DNA of 64,000 nt, from assembly GCA_035235625.1 (NCBI GenBank), contig CP141142.1, positions 42,387,644-42,451,643 of the forward strand, in the 5' to 3' direction. The position numbers and the translations under genes were made by a program. Numbering within the stretch: position 1 is the stretch's first letter; every line of letters begins with the position of its first letter. This DNA comes from Saururus chinensis. Lineage: Eukaryota > Streptophyta > Magnoliopsida > Piperales > Saururaceae. Shown piece after piece: positions 1 to 9,179 of this stretch. The notes under the pieces were generated by a model. The model worked only from the letters and a program-made list of their open reading frames with translations, did not search any database and was not told the DNA's origin.

Positions 1-538
1 TGTCCATGTCCGATGGACGCATCCCGTCCGGCAAAGCCCATGTAAAGTAATGGACCAGCTGGGCCACGGCCAGCTCCAAGGCGTGGAGGCCCAATTGCAT
101 CCCCGGGCAGGACCGTCGGCCGGAGCCGAAAGGGATGAGTTCGAAGTAATTGCCCTTGAAGTCGGCTGCCCCCTCCCGGACAAACCGTCCGGGCTTGAAC
201 GAATCCGAGTCCTCCCAAGCGGACGGGTCCCGTCCAATAGCCCAAACGTTGATGGACACACGGGCACCGGCGGGAATGAAGTACCCGGCAATCACCGAGT
301 CCTCGGCTGTCTCATGGAGGAGCAGGGGGATTGGCGGGTGGAGCCGGAGGGTCTCCTTCACCACGCACTTGAGGTAGGGGAGCTTGTCCAGGTCCGACTC
401 GTCTACTTTCCGGTGCACGCACAACACCTCCATTAGCTCCGCCTGCAGCTTCGCTAGCTCCTCCGGCTGCTTCATCAACTCCGTCATCGCCCACTCTATC
501 GCCGATGCCACCGTCTCCGTCCCCCCAGATATCACGTC
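1..538 (-). CDS. CYP84A: CYP84A-like cytochrome P450 (ferulate/coniferaldehyde 5-hydroxylase), 3' part, cut by the window edge
   Basis: CYP84A enzymes are ER-anchored monooxygenases that 5-hydroxylate coniferaldehyde/coniferyl alcohol on the way to syringyl lignin. The minus strand from 538 to 1 is open for 179 codons. It starts with DVISGGTETVASAIEW (the I-helix oxygen-binding region), then KETLRLHPPIPLL (the ExxR motif), FKPGRF (PERF region) and the heme loop PFGSGRRSCPG, and ends near PDGMRPSDMD at the edge. These motifs match CYP84A closely, including the HETAED and DFKGNYFE stretches. A splice acceptor (AG at 540-539) directly precedes the DV codons, which is the conserved intron site of A-type P450s. 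The upstream exon (about 300 codons with the membrane anchor) should lie to the right, but I see no sign of it before the next gene. This is either a gene with a very long intron or a truncated copy. No stop or frameshift is visible in this exon. Confidence 0.9.
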
Positions 539-846
539 CTGCTTGTACACGGACCATCCAACATGTTATAATTATTTTATAATTAATATTTTGTTCGTGT
601 CTATCGGTTCAAATCTGCTGTCAGTGCTCTCACAATAGTTCTGCATGCCATGAAAAAGTGTTCTTAGTAAGAGAGGCTATAATGAGAACACTCACATGTG
701 AATGCTTCAAAGGATCCGCATGTCTTTGGCTTCATACCAAAGTGACTTTGTTAATTTATCATGAATGAAGACTATATTTAGTCATGATATAAAAGTGAAA
801 CATCTTATTCGCCATTGATTGATCCACAAACTTTGAGATAGCACGT
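539..846. other. non-coding sequence upstream of the P450 exon
   Basis: This AT-rich stretch would be intron if the P450 is a whole gene. It contains no open frame with P450 similarity on the minus strand and no other recognisable feature. Confidence 0.5.
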
Positions 847-985
847 GACATTCTACGTTCTTAAAACATGAAAACCAATGGCGATACTTATGTAAACTGT
901 GTGCTACAAATGTCCCCTGTTTGGTAATATCAAATATCAAACCGTTAAAATAAGAGGCGCATGATTGTTCAATGATCTTCGGACC
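847..985 (+). repeat. copy 1 of a duplicated segment that also forms the 5' flank of the methyltransferase gene
   Basis: The sequence from acattctacgttcttaaaa through gatcttcgga is nearly the same as 9010-9165, with a few substitutions and a small CG-repeat indel. In the second copy this segment lies immediately upstream of the thiol methyltransferase start. Both copies have the same orientation. No methyltransferase exon 1 follows here. Confidence 0.8.
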
Positions 986-1904
986 CGCCTCGTTTTCTAT
1001 ACTTAACTCTTACATTGAGCCAAGCTTAAGGAACGCTTGAACGCTTAGAGTCGTCTAATTTTAAGATTAGAGGCGCACATGCTAACACACGTAAGTAATA
1101 CTTATGTTAATATACGCTAATATGTCGTGCTATCACAGGGTAGCAGAGCGGACTACCCGTAACATGTGCTAGGGCGCACACGCATGACTTATCACGGGGA
1201 TACCCAGGGAACTCTCATCGTGCGGTCCTCGCAAGGCCAAACAACCAAGCGAGTAAGTCTTTCTTCGTCAAGGTCATGGCCTCGTGCCATTCAACCAAAC
1301 GTTCAACCCGCAAAACTAAGCAACAAACCCGTCCCAAGGTAGACATGTAAACATGTCAGGACTTGTTCCCAAGTAAGCTGGTCGGAGAGGGACATCTCCT
1401 TGCGATGCACAGATCCAAATTAGGCAACTCGGATATCCAAACAATTTATCTCAGCCAAGTGCATTCAAGGGCCTTTGTATCCAACATGGCCATAAGGCTG
1501 GACGGCCGCCCGACGAGTCGGAGAGTCCCATCCCCCTAGCGGATGGGCTCCTGATATGATAGCTAGTAAGACAACAAGGTTTTATTGCCATCTAGACAAC
1601 CTGTTGAAAGGCTAGACATCATACTAACAGCTTTGTCAATTTAACTCACCATGTCCCTCCCTATATAGCATAAGAGATTTATTGCATTTCTCTAGAGTGG
1701 TAGCCAAAGTGGCCGTACGGGCATAGTATCTCAGAATTTTTTGAAATAGACCGAGAACACTCCCAAGGACCCTCTAACACTATATAGGGAAGAGGGGATA
1801 TCTTAAATTATCTAAATATGTGTTAGTTGGCTATATGTCCCAACATAATTAACTATGTATGTGCATCGTTACGTACTTTCTGCACAACATTGATATTTTA
1901 AAAA
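986..1904. other. non-coding stretch with half of a foldback-like element
   Basis: About 1013-1120 resembles one arm and the centre of the foldback element at 16121-16345; both share the cgcacatgctaRc...gtaagtaat core. The opposite arm is not recognisable. The rest has no coding signal that I can see. Confidence 0.45.
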
Positions 1905-3065
1905 GTGATGTAACCCTAAATTATTTTCCTTTAAAACTAAAGGAGTACACAACTTGCCCTATGTGAAGAACACTCCTATTAATCTACCCCCTCCACATAA
2001 TATCTCATTCCCCCATTGATCACTTTCCGGGTTAGGTATTATAAATTTTTTTATACCCACCCTATTTTTCTTTTCATATTAAATAAATATATATATCTTA
2101 CCCCACTCCTCCACATGAGCATCAAAGTCATTGTCTGCATCCTCTTGCTGGTTTACCTCCACACCACCATGAACTTTGTTGCCTCTTTCTACTCTTTTCT
2201 TCTTATCCTCTTCTTCCTTCTCTTTCTAGTATCTAACAAAAGAAGGTGCCAAAGAGGTTGTGTGTCCCCACTACCAACCTAGATCTAGCAAAAATGGAGA
2301 TAAATCTGGGCTGGTTGTAGCCAATGAGGCCATCTACAACCCCTTCCTCCTCCTCATCCTCATTTCTCTTCCCCTCTTCTTCTCGACAATAGAATAGGGG
2401 GTGGAAGCTTAGTCGTTGGCAATTTAAGTATGAACACTTTTGTATGAGATGTGACTGCCATGAGTCTCCATGCTGCTATCTATATTGGAATAAGCAATGT
2501 ATCAATAAGTAGGCTTGCAAGAAGGTCGGGTAGGGCCAGGCCAATGCGAACCCTAGCCCTAACCCTAAAATTGATATATCATCCCTGACCCTACCCTAGC
2601 CCTAGGCGTGCTTTCAAAATGTCTGCCTTAACTAAGCCCTTAGCAGGCTTAGGTTGGGCTTTAGGCTTTTTTATTTTTAATTTGTTTATAAGTAAAAATA
2701 CCCAAAATAAATATTTATAATGAGTTAACATTTTTAGCCACTGCATACATTTGAAATCCTACAAATAATGCACACAATAATCATTTCAATCTTAGCAAGT
2801 ACATTTAGCGGAAATAACTAATGACAACAACAAGAGACAATTGGTGAGACATATTTGGGCATTGAGTGATAGCTTTCCTATTTCTAGTAAAAACTAGCTT
2901 CTACCCACCACAAGAATTACCAACATGGGAAGGCTTCTACCCCACACAAGAATTACGAACATGAAAACAATAAAAAGATAGGACATTAGAAGAGGAGAAA
3001 CATGAACTAAATTGTGAGAAGTGAGAGAATAACATTTGTTATCTCTTCATAAAACAAAAAAAAAA
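1905..3065 (+). repeat. dispersed repeat R, copy 1
   Basis: This matches 14945-16060 along most of its length in the same orientation, with roughly 85-90% identity by eye. The shared part runs from gatgtaaccctaa to the pyrimidine-rich stretch near 2160-2240, the gggggtggaagcttagtcg block, the gggccaggccaatgcg block and the attggtgagacatattt block. At the place where copy 2 has tggtatcagagtc (like a tRNA-iMet primer binding site) this copy has a degenerate version near 2115. It may be a small LTR-type element with a second element inside from about 2520. Open frames here are short and lie in low-complexity sequence. Confidence 0.7.
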
Positions 3066-3099
3066 ATTGTACTTGAGTACTAATATGCATGTTATTACA

Positions 3100-3330
3100 T
3101 TTTTATTAAGGCAACATCAATTTTTATGGTAGCCTAATTTTGAGTTGTTTTAATCAACATCTACTGGTCCATGGAGTAAAATCAACTTGATTATCATACT
3201 TTTTACTTTTTAGAAAAATAAAACTAAAAAGTAGTGATTTTTTCTAGAGACTTTTGCCAAATAGTATCAGCAAAACTCTTGCTGAGATTTGTATATCGTT
3301 TTTCTATTCTTTATCGTTAGGTAGCTAACA
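3100..3330 (+). repeat. segment resembling intron 3 of the methyltransferase gene
   Basis: Two blocks match intron 3 of the gene downstream (about 11325-11520). One is the aacatcaatttttatggta...ttttaatcaacatctact block and the other the gccaaatagtatcagca...ctatattctt block. Identity is about 70-75% by eye, with an AT-rich insertion in this copy. Together with 847-985 this suggests a decayed duplicate of the methyltransferase locus. No exon sequence was found between the pieces. Confidence 0.6.
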
Positions 3331-3345
3331 ATGGGTTGAAGTCGG

Positions 3346-3895
3346 TGTTGGCGGTGAAACAATAATTACGGGATTCTTTAGTGAAGGGCAGTCTTGTCCT
3401 TTACCCTGCATGACCTAAGTTATAAATAAGTTTTATCATAGAGGCTTATGATTGATGACGGATTGACTTGAGTTGATTCTGACATGAAGAGAATTCCAGA
3501 GAAGTTGCAGCTGCCACGACCCGAAACCGAGAGGTCTACGCACAGAGAAGGAAAACAAAGATTCTGAGAGGAAGGAGTTTTCTTCTTGTGTATTGCGTAA
3601 AGAGCGTTGCTGAAAAATCATGTAATTCTCTTGTACTCTGATTCTCTATTTAGTAGAATTGTGTGATCCCGTGGACGTAGGCAGCAAGGCCGAACCACGT
3701 TAAATTCCCTTGTGTACTTTGCTTTCGTATTGTCATTCCTAGATCCATATTTCCGCAGTACAGGCAGGGGAACAGTAAAACTATACTATGTTCGCCCAGA
3801 ACTCCAGAACAGTAAATATATACTCTGTTCGGCCAGAACGAGAGTACAGTAAACTTATACTCTATTTGGCGAGGCCTGTAGTTTTATTCCCCACA
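3346..3895 (+). repeat. 5' LTR of copia element 1
   Basis: It begins TGTTGGCGGTG and ends TTCCCCACA. A TATA-like tataaataag at 3421-3430 is a plausible LTR promoter. The segment 3776-3870 holds short repeats of a tatactctgttcg-type motif separated by ccagaac. It pairs with the 3' LTR at 7164-7716. Confidence 0.95.
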
Positions 3896-3896
3896 A

Positions 3897-3910
3897 TTGG
3901 TATTGGAGCT
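3897..3910 (+). other. primer binding site of copia element 1
   Basis: ttggtattggagct follows the 5' LTR by one base. It resembles the plant copia site TGGTATCAGAGC (complementary to the 3' end of initiator tRNA-Met), with changes in the middle. Confidence 0.75.
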
Positions 3911-3920
3911 TCAGGAGGAG

Positions 3921-5516
3921 ATGGCTGACAATAGCAAGTTCAAGATAGAGAAATTTAATGGCCAAAATTATAGATTTTGGATCATGCAGATTGAAGATTA
4001 CTTGTACCAGAAGGACCTCTACCAGCCATTATTTACAACCAAGTCTGTTGGTGAAGACAAGGTGGAAGAGATTGCAGGGTGGGAGTTGCTTGATCGCAAG
4101 GCTCTAGGAGCGGTCAGATTATCTATTTCTTCATCGGTGGCTTCAAACATCAGGAAGGCCAAGACCACGAAGGAATGCTTTGATCTACTTAAGCGGTTAT
4201 ATGCGAACCCTTCTTCTACAAACAAGGTACATCTTGTGACCAGTTTCTTTGATTTGAAAATGTCTGATGATGAGAATGTAGCCAATCACTTGAATTCGTT
4301 CCATGCTTTGGTTAATCAACTTGAGGCAGTAGATGTTAATTTTACTGAAGATATACAGTCTATTGCTTTGCTTAAGTCTTTGCCATCTGATTGGGAATCA
4401 TTTAAAGTTGTTGTGCATAGTTCCCATAATACAGAAAAATTTAAGTTGAATGATGTATGTGGAATGATATTGGCTGAAGAAACACGCCGTAAGGGTGGTT
4501 CTTCTTCATCTGGTTCAGCCCTGACTATGGAAGATAGGGGGCGGCGACTTCAAAGAGGCAAACCAGGATGGAGAGGGAAGTCTAGAAGGGGGCGATCCAA
4601 GTCTAAACACCGTAAGAGTGATGGGGCTTGTTGGCAGTGTGGGCAGAAAGGTCACTTGAAAAAGGATTGCCCAAACCCCCCTCATGATGGATCACAAAAT
4701 CATGCTAAAAACAATGTTAATGTTGCTGAAGCTGATTGCATGTTATTGTCTATGGAAAGTAAATGTGATGTTTGGATTATAGATAGTGGTGCTTCATTTC
4801 ATGCTACTTCTAGAAAAGACTTGATGCAGAATTTTGTAGCTAGTGATTTGGGCAATGTCTACTTGGGCAATAATCAAGCTTGTGAAATCATAGGCAAGGG
4901 TGACATTCGTTTGTTGATTGATGATAATGTTGTGCTTGTGTTGAAAGATGTTTGTCTTGTGCCTCGTTTGACAAAGAACATTATTTTTGTTGGTCAATTG
5001 GCTGCTTGTGGTATTACTACTCATTTCATTAATGATAGTTGGAAGATGAGTAAAGGTATCATGGTTGTGGCTACGGGGAAGAAAATTGGAACATTGTATA
5101 TGACATCCAGTTGTTCTAAACAATCTATTAGAGTGGCCTCTAATGCTGTTGATGTCAGTTTCTGGCATTGTCGCCTTAGACATATGTCAGAGAAGGGAAT
5201 GAAGGTGTTACAGGCTAAGGGGAAGTTACCTAGTTTGAGGTGTGTAGATTTGGAATTTTGTGAGCATTGTGTCATGGGCAAACAACACAAAGTTTCATTT
5301 TCCAGAGCTACCCCAGAGCACAGATCTGAGCGTCTTGAGCTTGTACACACAGATGTTTGGGGACCAGCACAGGTTCCATCCCTTGGAGGTGCGTCTTACT
5401 TCATTACTTTTATTGATGATGCTTCTTGCAAGTTATGGCTTTACTTTGCCAAGAATAAATCAGATGTATTTTCTATCTTTGTGCAATGGAAAATACTTGT
5501 TGAGAATGAGACATGA
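3921..5516 (+). pseudogene. copia element 1 gag, protease and start of integrase, ending at a nonsense codon
   Basis: The ATG at 3921 starts MADNSKFKIEKFNGQNY, typical of Tnt1-like gag. The zinc knuckle CWQCGQKGHLKKDC (CX2CX4HX4C) lies near 4627-4671 and the aspartic protease motif IIDSGASFHAT near 4777-4810. The pre-integrase block FWHCRLRHMSEKGM follows near 5161, with integrase beginning at LVHTDVWGPAQ near 5340. The frame stops at TGA 5514-5516, then continues in the same frame. In relatives this position is a glycine (GGA), so this looks like a single nonsense mutation. An antisense open frame over the same stretch is a shadow. Confidence 0.93.
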
Positions 5517-6095
5517 TTAAAATTGAAGTGTTTGAAGTCAGACAATGGAGGTGAGTATTGCAGTAGGGAATTCCAATCCTACTGTGATAAGCATGACATT
5601 CGTAGGTTGCTTACTACTCCTAGACAGCCCAGACAGAATGGTGTTGCAGAGCAGATGAATAGGACCATCATGGAGAAGGCGCGCAGTATGAGGCTACACT
5701 GTGGCCTTCCGCTCTTATTCTGGAGTTATGTTGTTGATACTGTAACATATTTGATCAATAGGTCTCCATGCTACCCCCTAGATGAAGGCATTCCTGAAGA
5801 GGCATGGTCAAACAAGGAGGTAAAGATTGATCACTTAAGAGTCTTTGGTTGTGCTGCTTATGTGCATGTTGATGCAGAGCATAGGGGCAAGTTGGATTCC
5901 AAATCCAACAAGTGCTACTTTGTTGGCTATGGTGGAGATGCTTATGGTTACAGACTGTGAGATCCAGTCCATAAGAAGGTTGTCCGGAGCATTGATGTTG
6001 TGTTTCATGAGACAGAGCTGTATAAGCACCATCAAGATCTACAAAAGGGGAAGATGAAACAGGTTGAAACTGAGTTTGTAGAACTTGAGGCTGAA
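5517..6095 (+). pseudogene. copia element 1 integrase, remaining part
   Basis: The reading continues in the gag frame with LKCLKSDNGGEYCSREF and GVAEQMNRTIMEKARS (integrase core with the DNGGE and catalytic E region). Then comes INRSPCYPLDEGIPEEAW and the C-terminal VFGCAAYVHV. A second stop, TGA at 5958-5960, replaces the tryptophan expected in YRLWDPV. The frame then runs on to about 6090, where sequence from the integrase tail jumps to the end of reverse transcriptase. The junction marks a deletion of the region that should carry the YVDD active site. Confidence 0.88.
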
Positions 6096-7008
6096 ACACA
6101 GACAGTTGTCTTGTAAATTCGCAATGAAGGATCTTGGACCAGCTAAACAAATCCTTGGCATGCAAATTACAAGAGATAGAGAGCAGAAAGTGCTGAAATT
6201 ATCCCAAGAGGGATATGTTGAGAAGGTCTTGATGAAGTTCAACATGTTGGGTGCCAAACCAGTTGGTACTCCCTTGGCAGCGCACTTCAAGCTTTCAAAT
6301 GAGCAGTCTCCTACTAGACAGGAAGATATAACTCACTTGAACAAGGTTCCTTATGTATCTGCTGTAGGTTCATTGATGTATGCAGCCACTTACACCAGAC
6401 CAGATATAGCTCATGCTATGAGTCAGGTTGCAAGGTTTATGGCGAATCCAGGAGAAGAGCACTGGAATGCAGTGAAATGGATTCTTAGATATCTGAAAGG
6501 TTCATCAGGTATGACTTTACACTTTGGTGGGAGTTACAGGATTAATTTAGTTGGCTTTGTTGATTCAGATTATGGAGGTAATCTAGATAACAGAAGGAGC
6601 ACTACAAGTTTTGTCTTCACATTAGGCAGTGGTGCAGTTGCTTGGCAATCACAATTACAGAAATCTGTGACAAATTCATCTGCTGAGGCAGAGTATATTG
6701 CAGCCATTGAAGCTTGCAAGATGATGATGTGGTTAAAAACATTCTTGAAAGAGTTGGACAAACCTCAAGAGAGGTGTGTACTCTATTGTGATAACAAGAG
6801 TGCAATTGATATGGCAAAGAACAGTGTGTTTCATTCTAGAACGAAACATATTGAAATCAAGTATCATTTTGTGAGAGAACTTGTTGAAGAGAAGAAAGTC
6901 TTCTTGGAGAAGATTTATACTAAGGAGAATCCAACGGATATGTTTACTAAAGTTGTGACAATGGAGAAATTGAGCATTTGCTCAACCACCATTGGTCTTA
7001 TACACTAG
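6096..7008 (+). pseudogene. copia element 1 reverse transcriptase C-terminus and RNase H
   Basis: The frame resumes as QLSCKFAMKDLGPAKQILG, then QEGYVEKVLMKFNMLG, the conserved YVSAVGSLMYAATYTRPDIA, and RNase H with SAEAEYIAAIEA, LYCDNKSAIDMAKN and SRTKHIEIKYHFVRE. It ends at 7008. It lies in a different frame from the upstream integrase part. The catalytic palm motif YVDDML is missing, so no active polymerase can be made. Confidence 0.92.
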
Positions 7009-7163
7009 AAGGATGGTGGTGATCACACAGTTACATTAGATATGAGTGGAGCAATTGTCTTGCTTACAATTGGCTTTGTATATGAAATTGATTCGAAAGG
7101 GATCAGTTTGAGTGGGAGAATTGTTGCTGAAGATTTTGAGTAATTTGGTTTCAAGTGGGAGAT

Positions 7164-7716
7164 TGTTGGCGGTGAAACAATAATTACGGGATTCTTTAGT
7201 GAAGGGCAGTCTTGTCCTTTACCCTACATGACCTAAGTTATAAATAAGTTTTATCATAGAGGCTTATGATTGATGACGGATTAACTTGAGTTGATTCTGA
7301 CGTGAAGAGAATTCCAGAGAAGTTGCAGCCGCCACGACCCGGAACCGAGAGGTCTACGCACAAAGAAGGAAAACAGAGATTCTAAGAGGAAGAAGGAGTT
7401 TTCTTCTTGTGTATTGCGTGAGGAGCGTTGCTGAAAAATCTTGTAATTCTCTTGTACTCCGATTCTCTATTTAGTGGAATTGTGTGATCCTGTGGACGTA
7501 GGCAGCAAGGCCGAACCACGTTAAATTCTCTTGTGTATTTTGCTTTCATATTGGCATTCCTAGATTCATATTTTCGCAGTACAGGCAAGGGAACAGTAAA
7601 ACTATACTCTGTTCGCCCAGAACTTCAGAACAATAAATATATACTCTGTTCGGCCAGAACGAGAGTACAGTAAACTTATACTCTGTTTGGCGAGGCCTGT
7701 AGTTTTATTCCCCACA
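7164..7716 (+). repeat. 3' LTR of copia element 1, with polypurine tract just upstream
   Basis: This near-copy of the 5' LTR is 553 bp. The purine-rich caagtgggagat at 7152-7163 directly precedes it and is the likely plus-strand primer. The target duplication gtcgg follows at 7717-7721. Confidence 0.95.
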
Positions 7717-9009
7717 GTCGGGCTAGAATTTGGCCTTGGCCCCAGCCTGCCTTGGCCCAACCTTGACCCTATCAAAAGTCTAGCGCTAAGCAAGTTTGGG
7801 CAAGCATACATACTATTCTTCTTTTTTTTTTTCTTATTATTTTTTATTAAAACATATTTTTAATTAGAATACTTATCATATTTAGTAGGGTTCCACTAAT
7901 TGACTCTATAAAACATAAAATGATATGTATTTGGCCTTTAATTATATCATTCAAAACTAGCACTAATTGACTCTATAAAACACAAAATTATATGTATTTG
8001 GCCTTTAATTATGTCATTCAAAACTAGCGAGATGGCTTATGAGCTTAAAATCTCATATTATATTTTTTTCTTTTTTCCTCCTCTTTTAACCTAAGTGGAA
8101 CTATTAAAAAAATAAATATAAACTTTTTAATCTTTGGATATAAGTTGAACGGGTCTACCCTATAAAAAGTGGGCCTTAAATTTTAAGCCTGGCCCTAAGA
8201 CTGAACTAAAATAATTCTAATTGTAAATTGTATTTTTATAGGCTAGATACAACTGGGCCAATGTGCTTGATCTTTTAATAGTTTGACCCCTACTCAAAAT
8301 AAGTAAAAAACTTAATAATAATAAAAAAGTTATTTACAAAAAGAACTTGTCTACATTTCACTCTAATAATCCCTTTGGCACCCTATTTTTCATTTATTCT
8401 CTGCTGAATTCTTTAAAATTTTTGTATATAATATATAATTGTTTTGACGCTACCCCAATCTACCACTTTTTGCCTCAACGTTGAAGCCGCCAGCTAATGA
8501 TCTCCTCTTCTTCCTCCCCCTTCTCAGCACCCTCTCACCATCTTTCTCCCCCTTGGCCAGGTGAGATCCATCATGGCTAGATCTAGCTCGGCTAAGAGGC
8601 CAGGCCCTGTTGCCCTCCGGCTAGGAGACCGCCAAATAACCTTACTATAGACGGATGGCCTTGTAGCAGCAAAAACTTGGTTCTCTTGGTGGCGCGGACT
8701 AGGCTAGGCTGCAAGGACCTTTTTCCTTGGCTAGGTATATCCACCAATGGCTAGATTTGACTGCAGCCATAAGTCAGTAAGCCGCGGAATTTAACTACTA
8801 CTGAAGTCGAGGAGGTAGTAGAGAAGAAGAATAAGAAGAAACTAATGGGAAGGAGAAAAAAAGAGGGGGGGAAGAGGTAAGGCTTCACCAGAGCCACAGA
8901 GTTGTCGGAGTTAGAGAAAGAAATAATAAATAAGAGAAATTTGTAGAGTTAATGAGGTTAAGAGAGAGTAAGTAAAAATCTGCTAAAATTTTAAGTAAAA
9001 TTGGGTACT
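7717..9009. other. intergenic, with a 67-bp tandem duplication
   Basis: A 67-bp unit is duplicated in tandem at 7895-7961 and 7962-8028, with four or five differences. Sequence near 7722-7800 and 8150-8293 is rich in ggcc-type and gtttgacccctac motifs seen at ends of decayed hAT-like elements. The stretch 8490-8900 is pyrimidine- then purine-rich without a credible gene. Confidence 0.5.
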
Positions 9010-9165
9010 AAAAGACACATTCTACGTTCTTAAAAAACATGAAAACCAATGGCGATACTTATGTAAACTATGTGCTACAAATGTCCCCTGTTTGGTAAAG
9101 TCAAATAACAAACCGTTAAAATAAGAGGCACGCGCGCGCATGATTGCGTAATGATCTTCGGATCC
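9010..9165 (+). promoter_or_regulatory. 5' flank of the methyltransferase gene; copy 2 of a duplicated segment
   Basis: This is the partner of 847-985. It sits directly upstream of the first candidate start codon (9180), so it probably contains promoter and 5' leader sequence. A short CG-repeat, cacgcgcgcgca at 9129-9140, is present here and absent from the other copy. I see no clear TATA box. Confidence 0.5.
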
Positions 9166-9179
9166 GCCCTTGCTACTTC

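Larger units (their letters stand above)
3346..7716 (+). mobile_element. Ty1/copia LTR retrotransposon (Tnt1/Tork-like), defective
   Basis: The element spans 4371 bp. It is bounded by 550- and 553-bp LTRs that begin TGTTGG and end CCACA, and is flanked by a perfect 5-bp target duplication gtcgg (3341-3345 and 7717-7721). The order gag, zinc knuckle, protease, integrase, reverse transcriptase, RNase H defines copia. The LTRs differ at about 25 positions plus a 3-bp indel by eye, near 4.5%, so it is a moderately old insertion. Most of the reverse transcriptase is deleted and two in-frame stops interrupt pol. It therefore cannot move on its own. Confidence 0.97.

Noticed and set aside
50-436. 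128-codon plus-strand frame
   Set aside because: It is the antisense shadow of the CYP84A exon.
2016-2282. 88-codon frame rich in F, L, Y
   Set aside because: It lies in a pyrimidine-rich part of repeat R, and copy 2 does not keep the frame.
9144-9179. Upstream extension of the methyltransferase frame
   Set aside because: It starts at TTG, not ATG; the first in-frame ATG is at 9180.
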